NCBI GenBank assembly: GCA_027050975.1
Contig: JALUAR010000189.1
Span: 1 to 6,964, forward strand
Reading direction: 5' to 3'
Origin: Thermodesulfovibrio sp.
GTDB lineage: Bacteria; Nitrospirota; Thermodesulfovibrionia; Thermodesulfovibrionales; JdFR-85
DNA length: 6,964 nt
The notes under the pieces are model-generated. The model made no database searches, was not told the origin of the DNA, and saw only the letters and a program-made list of their open reading frames with translations. Below, piece after piece: positions 1 through 6,957 of the stretch. The position numbers and the translations under genes were made by a program. Numbering within the stretch: the first letter of the stretch is position 1; each line of letters begins with the position of its first letter.

Positions 1-2
1 CC

Positions 3-1778
3 TTGAAAGAGAAACTGGAGACCATTCCTGACAGACCAGGTGTGTATATCTTCAAAGATGCCAGGGAACGAGTTCTCTATGTAGGAAAGGCAAAGAGTCT
101 GAAAAAGAGAATAAGGAGCTATTTTGTCTCACCAGAGCGGCTTGACCAGCGAAAACAGGCCATGATGAAGAAGGTGAAGGATCTCTCTTTTACTGTCACC
201 GGGACAGAGCTGGAGGCCCTGGCTCTTGAGGCGAATCTGATCAAACAATACAAGCCCAGATACAACATAATACTGAGAGATGACAAGAACTATCCTTATC
301 TGAAACTGACCATTAATGAACAGTGGCCGAAGCTGGAGGTGGTAAGGAGAATAAGCCGTGATGGCTCTCTTTATTTCGGACCCTATATCCCTGCCTCATC
401 CGTCTGGGAAACCCTTGCCTTTATAAGAAAACATTTTCAGGTGAGACCCTGCAGATACAGGCTGGACAGACCCATGAAACCGTGTATCCAGTACCAGATG
501 AAAAGATGTCCGGCTCCATGCGCAGGGCTTGTGGACAGAAAGGAGTATATGGAGGCGGTTAAAGAGGTGGAGAGGTTTCTGAAAGGCGAAAAGAAGGAGT
601 TGATTGAGGAGCTTCAGAGAAGAATGCTGATGCTTTCGGAACAGCTGAGATATGAAGAGGCTGCAAAGGTGAGAGACAGACTGCTGGCTGTACAGAGGGC
701 CTTTGAGTCACAGAAGGTGGTCTCACCCGAGTTGGGTGACATGGATCTTGTGGCAATGTATCAGGAGGGAGCAGAGACGGTTTTTCAGGTCTTTTTTATC
801 CGTAACGGCATTCTGATCAGTACCAAGGATTTTTATCTGAAAGACACGGAGTTCATTCCTGTTGATGAGCTTTTCGCTGAATTTGTAAAGTTCTTTTACG
901 TCAAGGATTCACTGCCTCCCGAAGAGATCGTACTTCAGCACAAGCCGGCCGGTCTTGGAGAGCTTAGAAAGTGGCTTACTCAAAAGAGGGGCTCCAGGGT
1001 CAGGATTCATCTGCCATCAACCAGAAAGGAAAGGGAGTTGATAGGGATGGCTGCCGAGAATGCCAGGCTGATACTTCAGTCTCGTAAAGGAGCCTTTACT
1101 GACAGGATCCTCCAGAGGTTGAGGGAACGATTGGGTCTCAGGAGGCTTCCTGCAAGCATAGGCGCCTTTGATGTCTCCACCATCTTTGGTGCACACTCTG
1201 TAGGGGCCTTCGTTTGGTGGGAGGACGGGCAGTTCAGAAAGGATCGTTACCGTCATCTCAAAATTCGGGATGTAAAGGGTATCGATGACTACGGGATGAT
1301 GAGAGAGATTATTATCCGAACACTGAAGAATCTTGGTGCGGAGATTCCGGATCTGATCATTATAGATGGAGGAAAAGGACATCTTGATTGTGCTATTGAG
1401 GCGATCGGGGAGGTCTTGTCTGAGGAGGCAAAAGTTCTGGATGTAATCGCAGTTGCAAAGTCTCCTGACAGAGTTATACTGAGGGATGGCTCTGTGGTAG
1501 GGATTGATGATACCGCTCCGGAGTCATTGCTACTGAGAAGGATTCGTGACGAGGTGCACAGGTTTGCCATATCCTTCCACAGACGGCTCAGAGATGCTCA
1601 GACCAAGGTCTCAAGGCTTGACAGGATCAGGGGTATAGGTAAAAAGCGTAAACTGGCGCTTCTGAGGAGGTTTGGCTCTGTGGATGCGATAAGAAATGCC
1701 TCTGTTGAGGATGTGGCTCAGGTGGAGGGGATGAGTCGAGCCCTGGCAGAGAGGGTTATTAAGGAGTTGAATAATTAA
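3..1778 (+). CDS. uvrC: UvrC, excinuclease ABC subunit C (nucleotide excision repair nuclease)
   Basis: UvrC is recruited by UvrB at a DNA lesion and cuts the damaged strand on both sides. All expected domains are visible. The GIY-YIG nuclease (about 10-95) has GVY at 13-15, YVG at 26-28 and a glutamate at 76 in LEANLIK that fits the catalytic one. Cysteines C150, C161, C169 and C173 match the spacing of the UvrC iron-sulfur cluster site. A UVR (UvrB-binding) helix pair lies at about 199-234. The RNase H-like nuclease (about 385-535) has D390, D428/D429, D455 and H519 as likely catalytic residues. A tandem helix-hairpin-helix DNA-binding tail starts near 539. At 591 residues it is normal length and ends in TAA. 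The start is TTG at base 3; only two bases precede it, so no ribosome site can be seen and a few N-terminal residues could lie off the window. It is followed by mutL. Confidence 0.97.
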   Translation: MKEKLETIPDRPGVYIFKDARERVLYVGKAKSLKKRIRSYFVSPERLDQRKQAMMKKVKDLSFTVTGTELEALALEANLIKQYKPRYNIILRDDKNYPYLKLTINEQWPKLEVVRRISRDGSLYFGPYIPASSVWETLAFIRKHFQVRPCRYRLDRPMKPCIQYQMKRCPAPCAGLVDRKEYMEAVKEVERFLKGEKKELIEELQRRMLMLSEQLRYEEAAKVRDRLLAVQRAFESQKVVSPELGDMDLVAMYQEGAETVFQVFFIRNGILISTKDFYLKDTEFIPVDELFAEFVKFFYVKDSLPPEEIVLQHKPAGLGELRKWLTQKRGSRVRIHLPSTRKERELIGMAAENARLILQSRKGAFTDRILQRLRERLGLRRLPASIGAFDVSTIFGAHSVGAFVWWEDGQFRKDRYRHLKIRDVKGIDDYGMMREIIIRTLKNLGAEIPDLIIIDGGKGHLDCAIEAIGEVLSEEAKVLDVIAVAKSPDRVILRDGSVVGIDDTAPESLLLRRIRDEVHRFAISFHRRLRDAQTKVSRLDRIRGIGKKRKLALLRRFGSVDAIRNASVEDVAQVEGMSRALAERVIKELNN

Positions 1779-1813
1779 GATAGAATATCATGAAAGATAG
1801 TTCAATAAATAAA

Positions 1814-1819
1814 GGGAGG
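1814..1819 (+). promoter_or_regulatory. Ribosome binding site of mutL
   Basis: GGGAGG within an AAAGGGAGG run lies four bases before the ATG at 1824. The spacing is slightly short, but this is the only strong purine-rich match nearby and it supports the chosen mutL start. Confidence 0.7.
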
Positions 1820-1823
1820 CTTT

Positions 1824-3518
1824 ATGCCGGAGATAAATATTCTGCCTGAAGAGCTGAGAAATAAGATAGCAGCCGGTGAGGTTATTGAACGGCCTGCCTC
1901 TGTGGTCAAGGAACTGGTGGAAAACTCCCTTGATGCAGAGGCAACGGAGGTTCAGATAGAGATACGTTCTGCCGGAAGAAGGCTCATACTCGTCAGTGAC
2001 AACGGAAAGGGGATGGACAGTATCGACGCACAACGCTGTATTGAGCCCCATGCAACGAGCAAACTGGCATCAGAGGATGACCTCTTCAGAATACAGACCC
2101 TTGGGTTTCGAGGAGAGGCCCTCTCATCAATAGCCTCTGTCTCAAAGATGACCCTCAAAACTGCTCCTTTGGACGAAGCAGAGGGCACTGTCGTGGAGGT
2201 GGAGGGAGGAAAGGTGGTAAAGACCGGAGTGATTGCCCACAGGGGCACCACCATAGAGGTACGCGACCTCTTCTACAACACACCTGCAAGGAGAAAGTTC
2301 CTGAAATCAGACAGGACAGAGACCTATCACATAATAGAGACCGTAACGGAGATCGCCCTGGTAAACCCCGATGTCTCCTTTCATCTGAAGATTGATGGAA
2401 CGGATACCCTCATACTGCCTCGGGCAGAGGGATTAAGGGAACGGCTCTTTCAGATTTATGGCGAGGAGTTTATGCAAGGGCTTCTGGAGGCATCATCTCC
2501 CGGTGTTACGATATTTGCATCAGAAGAGGACAACTTCAGATCAAGAAGGGCGAGTCAGTACATCTTTATCAACAAGAGACCGATAAGAGACGGGTACCTC
2601 CGTAATGCCATATACAGGGCTTATGATGAGGCGTTGCCAAAGGACAGGCATCCGATCTTTTTTCTTTACCTTTCCATACCGCCTGAGGATGTGGACTTCA
2701 ATGTTCATCCTGCCAAAAGGGAGGTAAGGTTCAGAAAGAAGGAGGATGTATATCTCAGGGTTTTGAATACCTTAAGAAGGTCACTGGTTAAAGGACGTGA
2801 TATGTCTGAAACAGTACCCTCTGGTAGAGGAGATGTTTATCCAGTTGGTGAGGATTCTGAAAAGAGGACCTTTACAATGTCGGCTTTCCCGGAGAAAGAA
2901 AGCACTGCAGAGGTCCGGCTTTTTACAGGTGAGGAAAGGGAACCTTACCTGGCACCGATAAAACATCTCTATCTGGGTGATGTCTTTGTTGCCTATACAG
3001 AAGGAGATGGAATAACCATAATCGATCAGCATGCTGCCCATGAGAGGGTCCGGTACGAAAATCTCAGGAAGGGGGTAGACAACATCAGGATATCCCAGTA
3101 TCTCTTTCCCAGACAGGTGAGGCTAAACAGAAAGGAGTATATGATTCTGCTTGACCACATAGAAAATGTAAGAAGGATGGGCATAGAGATAGAGGACTTC
3201 GGCGAGAACACCCTGCTGGTAAGAGGTGTGCCTGACTTTCTCTTTAATGTTGACATTTCAGCGATACTTTCCGATGTTGCCGAGGCCATTATGGAAAACA
3301 GTTCAGCCACGGATATCGAGTCAATCAGGGATGGCATTGCAAAGAGAATAGCCTGCCATAGCTCCGTAAGGGGTGCCGAGGTGCTTGGTGCAGAGGAGTT
3401 GAAGGCTCTTCTTAGAGACCTTTCTCAGTGCGAAGACCCGGAGCACTGCCCTCATGGTCGCCCTACAAGGATTCACCTCAGTTTAGATCAACTGAGAAGG
3501 ATGTTCAAAAGAACCTGA
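1824..3518 (+). CDS. mutL: MutL, DNA mismatch repair ATPase with endonuclease domain
   Basis: MutL couples mismatch recognition by MutS to strand removal. The N-terminal GHKL ATPase shows E30 and N34 in ELVEN, D59 in DNGKG, GFRGEA at 94-99, FINKRPI from 248 and DFNVHP at 291-296 with the following K298. After a short variable linker (about 320-380) the C-terminal domain has the metal-binding endonuclease set: DQHA(X)2E(X)4E at 401-412, ACH at 510-512, CPHGRP at 542-547 and a terminal FKR. The protein should therefore nick DNA itself, as in B. subtilis and unlike E. coli MutL, which lacks this site. SQYLFP (424-429) lies where the sliding-clamp-binding motif is expected, but its glutamine is one place late. 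The 564-residue length is normal. ATG at 1824 follows a GGGAGG ribosome site (1814-1819). The 45-base gap after uvrC suggests one transcript. No terminator is evident after the stop. Confidence 0.97.
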   Translation: MPEINILPEELRNKIAAGEVIERPASVVKELVENSLDAEATEVQIEIRSAGRRLILVSDNGKGMDSIDAQRCIEPHATSKLASEDDLFRIQTLGFRGEALSSIASVSKMTLKTAPLDEAEGTVVEVEGGKVVKTGVIAHRGTTIEVRDLFYNTPARRKFLKSDRTETYHIIETVTEIALVNPDVSFHLKIDGTDTLILPRAEGLRERLFQIYGEEFMQGLLEASSPGVTIFASEEDNFRSRRASQYIFINKRPIRDGYLRNAIYRAYDEALPKDRHPIFFLYLSIPPEDVDFNVHPAKREVRFRKKEDVYLRVLNTLRRSLVKGRDMSETVPSGRGDVYPVGEDSEKRTFTMSAFPEKESTAEVRLFTGEEREPYLAPIKHLYLGDVFVAYTEGDGITIIDQHAAHERVRYENLRKGVDNIRISQYLFPRQVRLNRKEYMILLDHIENVRRMGIEIEDFGENTLLVRGVPDFLFNVDISAILSDVAEAIMENSSATDIESIRDGIAKRIACHSSVRGAEVLGAEELKALLRDLSQCEDPEHCPHGRPTRIHLSLDQLRRMFKRT

Positions 3519-3559
3519 AATTCCAATCAGTTCAGAAAGGTATATTTATACTCATACTC

Positions 3560-3715
3560 TTACAGGGTGCTGGCCTTATCTTCATGTATTAGTTTACATA
3601 CCTTCTCAATCGGTGTTTAGCCTTTAAGCAACCCATGTGGACGTTCCCAGTCATAAATATTGTTCCACTCATTAAGCTTCTCTTGAATGTACGTAGAGGT
3701 TGTTTGCAACCAGAA
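3560..3715 (-). pseudogene. Decayed C-terminal fragment of an IS481-like DDE transposase
   Basis: Read on the - strand, this stretch gives FWLQTTSTYIQEKLNEWN, then NIYDWERPHGLLKG, a stop, then TPIEKVCKLIHEDKASTL and a final TAA. The core EWNNIYDWERPHG followed by G-stop-TPIEKVC is the typical end of the integrase core and C-terminal tail of IS481/IS3-group transposases, where GKTP is usual, so the lysine AAA probably became TAA (bases 3617-3619). Only about 50 codons are recognisable. The catalytic DDE residues, the N-terminal helix-turn-helix and any clear terminal inverted repeats are missing. In the same frame the sequence before FW (leftward on the protein) no longer looks like a transposase, which suggests a frameshift or deletion near base 3715. 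It is convergent with mutL and is a dead relic. The family call (IS481 versus another IS3-like group) is from memory of the motif, not from a search. Confidence 0.72.
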
Positions 3716-3983
3716 GAGGATACAGTCACTTCCACATTTTTGGATCGGAGGTGAAAGGTTCTGGCGTGCTTATTTTGAGGTTTTTAAAATCAGGATGAAG
3801 AGGATTTAAAAGATAATTGGCTCTTCAGGAATAATTACAGAAGGTACTTTTAAGATATCAGCATTGAAACTTTTTAGCATTTTGCCTGTTTCCTTTGGCT
3901 ATATTATACCTGACAAATGTCTTCTTGTAAAATCTAAAGAAACAATTCCTCTTCGGGTAGATTTTTTGAGGAATGCCGCGGGG
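3716..3983. other. Non-coding gap with no recognised feature
   Basis: This 268-base A/T-rich stretch lies between the transposase relic and the promoter of the TPR gene. I see no gene with a plausible start and ribosome site, no tRNA-like cloverleaf, no strong terminator hairpin and no direct repeats. It may hold further degraded insertion sequence DNA. An open + frame continues through it from 3810 but has no ATG or GTG start. Confidence 0.5.
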
Positions 3984-4013
3984 TTGACAAAATCCCCTGA
4001 AAATCCATATACT
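3984..4013 (+). promoter_or_regulatory. Sigma-70-type promoter for the TPR-oppD-oppF operon
   Basis: A perfect -35 box TTGACA (3984-3989) is separated by 18 bases from TATACT (4008-4013), which is one mismatch from the -10 consensus. Transcription would begin near 4020, leaving a leader of about 20 bases before the ATG at 4041. This indicates that the transporter block is transcribed separately from uvrC-mutL. A four-base GGGG/CCCC inverted repeat (within 3981-3997) overlaps the -35 box but is too weak to call an operator. Confidence 0.65.
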
Positions 4014-4040
4014 TCAAGATAATATTTTACGGAACCGCCT

Positions 4041-4751
4041 ATGGAAGAACATATTACAGAGTTATATGAAGAGGCAAACAGGCTCTTTGAGGAAGGGAAG
4101 TATAACGAGGCAGAGCCGCTTCTTAAGGATGTTGTAAAGGCACGCCCCAATTATGCAGATGTCCTGAATAAACTTGGGTTCATTGCCCATCTCAAGGGCG
4201 AGTACAGGGAGGCTGTAGATTATTTTGAAAGGGCGCTTCAGATCAATCCCAAGTACACCGAGGCATCACTGAATCTTGCTATCACATATAACGAGCTTGG
4301 AGAGTTCAAAAAGGCCCAGGAGGTCTTCTCATTGGCAGCCCAGTTTGCCCATCCCACGCCCGGAGCTCTTGACCCGTATGCAGCTGGCAAACTTGCGAAT
4401 GAGCATTACAGATTGGGGAATATCTATCTTGATTTCGGTCTTTATGATGATGCAATAGATGAATACAGAAAGGCCCTAAAACTCTCCCCTGCCTTTCCGG
4501 ATGTACACACAAAGCTTGGTATAGCCCTGAGATACAACGGTAGATACGAAGAGGCCATTCTCCACTTCAACAAGGCAAAGGAGATTAACCCAGCTTATGG
4601 TCCTGCGTGGGTACAGCTGGGACTAACATACTACATGAAAGGGCTTACAGGTCTGGCTGTGCAGGAGTGGGAGGCTGCACTCCGCCAGAACCCAAATCTT
4701 AAGGATGCCCGCTACTATCTCCAGATCATCAAAAAAGAGGAACAGCAGTAA
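4041..4751 (+). CDS. Soluble tetratricopeptide repeat (TPR) protein
   Basis: This 236-residue protein is almost entirely TPR helix pairs, which act as protein-docking scaffolds. Six repeats can be placed at about 5-37, 38-71, 72-105, 119-152, 153-186 and 187-220, each with the usual small and aromatic positions, such as LGFIAHLKGEYREAVDYF and LGNIYLDFGLYDDAIDEY. A 13-residue proline- and glycine-containing linker (106-118) separates repeats three and four. There is no signal peptide, membrane segment or enzymatic domain, so it is probably cytoplasmic. ATG at 4041 has only a weak GGAA (4031-4034) ribosome site but sits just after a good promoter. Its stop is 5 bases before oppD, so the two are probably translated together. 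A role in assembling or regulating the transporter is inferred from position only. The partner is unknown. Confidence 0.9.
   Translation: MEEHITELYEEANRLFEEGKYNEAEPLLKDVVKARPNYADVLNKLGFIAHLKGEYREAVDYFERALQINPKYTEASLNLAITYNELGEFKKAQEVFSLAAQFAHPTPGALDPYAAGKLANEHYRLGNIYLDFGLYDDAIDEYRKALKLSPAFPDVHTKLGIALRYNGRYEEAILHFNKAKEINPAYGPAWVQLGLTYYMKGLTGLAVQEWEAALRQNPNLKDARYYLQIIKKEEQQ
4737..4742 (+). promoter_or_regulatory. Distant ribosome site candidate for oppD
   Basis: GAGGAA inside the last codons of the TPR gene is the only Shine-Dalgarno-like match before oppD, but it ends 14 bases before the ATG at 4757, which is long. Translation of oppD is therefore likely to depend on ribosomes finishing the TPR gene. 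Confidence 0.35.
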
Positions 4752-4756
4752 TCATC

Positions 4757-5791
4757 ATGTCAGCCTCTGCCTTGAGGCCACCTGATTTCTCATCAGACAA
4801 TTACATCCTGAGTGTGGAAGGTCTGAACCTCTTCTTCCGTCGTGGGAATGAGAGGATTCAGGTTTTGTCAGATGTCTCCTTTAATGTACAGAGACAGGAG
4901 ATATTCGGTATTGTCGGTGAAAGCGGCTGCGGAAAGAGCCTTACAGCCATGTCAATACTTCGGCTACTTCCGCCAGGAGCCTATGTAGAAGGAAAAATTC
5001 TCTTTGATGGAAAGAGACTGAATCTCCTTGAATTGCCGTCCCGGCAGATAGAGGATATCCGGGGTAAGGAGATAGGCATGATCTTCCAGGAGCCCATGAC
5101 ATCACTAAATCCCGTATTTACCATTGGTGAGCAGATAGCAGAGGTGCTTATGGTTCATGAAGGGCTTTCAAAAAGAGATGCCCTGGACAGGGCTGTTGAG
5201 CTTCTCAGACAGGTGAAGATCCCCTCTCCAGAGTTGCGTATCAGGGATTATCCTCATAAGCTCTCAGGAGGGATGCGTCAGAGGGTGATGATAGCAATGG
5301 CCATTGCCTGTAATCCCACTTTGTTGATTGCTGATGAACCGACTACAGCTCTGGATGTGACCATTCAGGCAGAGATACTCTCACTGCTCATGGAGATAAA
5401 GGACCGTAGAGGGATGTCTGTCATACTGATAACCCATGATCTGGGGATTATTTCGGAAACAGCACAGAGGATTGCTGTTATGTATGCAGGAAGGGTGGTG
5501 GAGGTGATGTCTGTACAGACCCTTCTCAGCGGGCCGAGCCATCCCTACACAATAGGTCTTCTGGAGTCCCTTCCTGTCAGAAGGGGTGAGAGGCTGAATC
5601 CGATTCCCGGAACAGTACCATCTCCTGCTGAGATGCCTCCGGGGTGTAAGTTTGCTCCACGCTGCAGATATGCCATTAAGGAATGTAACGAGCAGGAACC
5701 TCCTCTGTCTGCTCTGACCGGAGATCACCTTGTCAGGTGCATAAAGGCTGATGAGGTCAGAGCATCTTTGACACAAGCAGGGGGTAGTTGA
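4757..5791 (+). CDS. oppD: OppD/DppD-type ATPase subunit of a peptide ABC importer
   Basis: This is one of two cytoplasmic ATPases that power uptake of oligopeptides or dipeptides (the family also imports nickel and some sugars). Visible motifs are Walker A GESGCGKS (54-61), a Q-loop in FQEPMTSLNP, the ABC signature LSGGMRQR from 169, Walker B LLIADEP (189-195) and H-loop H227. The C-terminal oligopeptide-transporter extension includes HPYTIGLLESLP and four cysteines, C297, C303, C310 and C328, spaced like the iron-sulfur site known in DppD-type ATPases. The 344-residue length is typical. About 15 residues precede the usual N-terminal strand (YILSVEGLNLFF), so the real start could be slightly downstream, but no better start is visible. 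The stop overlaps the oppF start by one base. The opp versus dpp assignment cannot be settled from sequence alone. Confidence 0.93.
   Translation: MSASALRPPDFSSDNYILSVEGLNLFFRRGNERIQVLSDVSFNVQRQEIFGIVGESGCGKSLTAMSILRLLPPGAYVEGKILFDGKRLNLLELPSRQIEDIRGKEIGMIFQEPMTSLNPVFTIGEQIAEVLMVHEGLSKRDALDRAVELLRQVKIPSPELRIRDYPHKLSGGMRQRVMIAMAIACNPTLLIADEPTTALDVTIQAEILSLLMEIKDRRGMSVILITHDLGIISETAQRIAVMYAGRVVEVMSVQTLLSGPSHPYTIGLLESLPVRRGERLNPIPGTVPSPAEMPPGCKFAPRCRYAIKECNEQEPPLSALTGDHLVRCIKADEVRASLTQAGGS
5779..5784 (+). promoter_or_regulatory. Ribosome binding site of oppF, deciding its start
   Basis: AGGGGG at the end of oppD lies six bases before ATG 5791. This favours ATG 5791 over the adjoining in-frame TTG at 5788, giving 321 residues and a TGATG stop/start overlap with oppD. 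Confidence 0.65.
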
Positions 5792-6756
5792 TGGAACTGT
5801 TAAAAACAGAGAATCTGAAAAAGCATTATGAGATAAAGGAGGGTATCCTCGGAAAGAGTCATACCCTTAGGGCCCTTGATGGAGTAAGCATTACAGTAGA
5901 GAAAAACCGCGTCTTTGCCATAGTGGGTGAAAGCGGTTCTGGTAAGTCGACCCTTGCAAGGGTTGTGCTGAGGCTTACAAAGCCCACCGGTGGCAGGGTC
6001 TTCTTTAAGGGGAAGGAGGTATTTTCATTAAAGGGTGAAGACCTGAAGGCCTTCAGAAGAGCGGTTCAGGTGGTATTTCAGGACCCCTTTGCATCTCTCA
6101 ATCCGAGGATGTCCATATTCTCCACACTTTCAGAGCCATTTAAGGTACACGGTCTTTCATCGGGCAGAAGGCTCAGGGATGATGTGGCTCAACTGTTGGA
6201 GTCAGTGGGACTTAAGGCGGAACATATGGACCGGTATCCCCATCAGTTCAGCGGCGGACAGAGGCAGAGAATCTGTATTGCCAGGGCCCTTGCCCTTTCA
6301 CCGGAGTTGATTGTGGCAGATGAACCACTATCCTCTTTGGATGTATCCATACAGGCCCAGATACTTAACCTGCTGACGGAGTTGAAGGAAAAAAGAGAGC
6401 TTTCATACCTTTTTATCAGCCACGACCTTAATGTGGTCCACTACTTTGCCGACAGGGTGGCTGTCATGTATGCAGGAAAGGTGGTGGAGGAGGCGGGTGC
6501 AGAGGAGCTTTTCCAGAGGCCTCTTCATCCTTACACGGAACTGCTCCTTGATGCAGTGCCGAAGATGAGGCTTTCTGCCGGGACTCAGCAAAGGGGACAT
6601 AAGAGGGTAACAGAGTCTGTCTATCCTGAGGATAAACCGGGTTCAAAGGGCTGTTCCTTTCTTCCGAGATGTCCGAAACAGAAGGGAATATGCGCTACAG
6701 AAGAGCCTCTTCTTAAAGAGCACGGAGACCGCAAGGTCGCATGCCATTTATATTAA
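5791..6756 (+). CDS. oppF: OppF/DppF-type ATPase subunit of a peptide ABC importer
   Basis: This is the partner ATPase that would pair with OppD to drive peptide import. It has Walker A GESGSGKS (46-53), a Q-loop in VFQDPFASLNPR, the signature FSGGQRQR (153 onward, with F in place of the usual L, as is common in OppF), Walker B LIVADEP (173-179) and H-loop H211. The tail contains HPYTELLLDAVP and cysteines C288, C294, C301 and C318, again with C-x5-C-x6-C spacing. At 321 residues it is normal for the family and ends HLY-stop. It starts at the ATG overlapping the oppD stop, indicating translational coupling. No permease or binding-protein gene follows within the window, which is unusual for complete opp operons. 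Substrate is unknown. An in-frame TTG at 5788 would add one residue. Confidence 0.93.
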   Translation: MELLKTENLKKHYEIKEGILGKSHTLRALDGVSITVEKNRVFAIVGESGSGKSTLARVVLRLTKPTGGRVFFKGKEVFSLKGEDLKAFRRAVQVVFQDPFASLNPRMSIFSTLSEPFKVHGLSSGRRLRDDVAQLLESVGLKAEHMDRYPHQFSGGQRQRICIARALALSPELIVADEPLSSLDVSIQAQILNLLTELKEKRELSYLFISHDLNVVHYFADRVAVMYAGKVVEEAGAEELFQRPLHPYTELLLDAVPKMRLSAGTQQRGHKRVTESVYPEDKPGSKGCSFLPRCPKQKGICATEEPLLKEHGDRKVACHLY

Positions 6757-6848
6757 GCCGGGAGCTTTTTATGAAGAATTTTACAACTGTTGTCCAATAA
6801 ACAAAGTAAATCATTGTAGGGTAGAGGGTATTAATTTTGAGCGGATTT

Positions 6849-6890
6849 AATTTTGCATTAGATTTGCCGTGGAAGGCAAATCGCAAAATT
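6849..6890. repeat. Bulged hairpin 1 of a palindrome cluster
   Basis: Two nested perfect stems are visible: AATTTTGC (6849-6856) with GCAAAATT (6883-6890), and GATTTGCC (6861-6868) with GGCAAATC (6875-6882). The only interruption is a four-base ATTA bulge on the left arm, and the loop is GTGGAA. That is sixteen base pairs in total. It lies 92 bases after oppF and has no T-run behind it, so it is not a textbook terminator. Confidence 0.85.
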
Positions 6891-6892
6891 CC

Positions 6893-6921
6893 CTCGGAGG
6901 CAGACAGGGATGTCTGCCGAG
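6893..6921. repeat. Bulged hairpin 2 of a palindrome cluster
   Basis: The left arm CTCGG-AGG-CAGACA (6893-6906) pairs with TGTCTGCCGAG (6911-6921), giving eleven base pairs with a three-base AGG bulge and a GGGA loop. It begins two bases after hairpin 1 ends. The GC-rich stem is not followed by a T-run. Confidence 0.83.
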
Positions 6922-6929
6922 AACGGGGT

Positions 6930-6957
6930 CCCCAAAAAATCGTAAGATTTTTTGGGG
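6930..6957. repeat. Perfect 12-bp inverted repeat, hairpin 3 of a palindrome cluster
   Basis: CCCCAAAAAATC (6930-6941) and GATTTTTTGGGG (6946-6957) pair perfectly over twelve bases around a GTAA loop. The T-run sits inside the stem rather than after it, so a role as a rho-independent terminator is uncertain. An overlapping GGGG-T-CCCC palindrome (6925-6933) could compete with it. The cluster may continue past the window edge. Confidence 0.85.

Noticed and set aside
1017..1570. Long - strand open frames opposite uvrC, with similar ones opposite mutL and the opp genes
   Set aside because: They lie antisense to genes with full, conserved motif sets and their translations show no domain-like pattern, so they are shadows of + strand coding.
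1790..1849. A 19-codon frame starting at ATG 1790 between uvrC and mutL
   Set aside because: It has no ribosome site, runs into the mutL start in another frame, and is explained by chance. The mutL ATG at 1824 is clearly the real start.
3716..3760. Continuation of the transposase frame beyond the relic
   Set aside because: Frames on both strands were read. The - strand frame stays open for a few codons but has lost all transposase-like pattern, so the relic was not extended.
3810..4019. A 70-codon open + frame just before the TPR gene, in the same frame and ending at TAA 4020-4022
   Set aside because: It has no ATG or GTG start, only a TTG at 3864 without a ribosome site; it overlaps the promoter boxes and its translation matches no family I recognise. 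A decayed gene is possible but unsupported.
6755..6770. Possible terminator directly after oppF (AAGC, CGGGA loop, GCTT, then a T-run)
   Set aside because: The stem is only four base pairs, too weak to call, although the following T-run made it worth noting.
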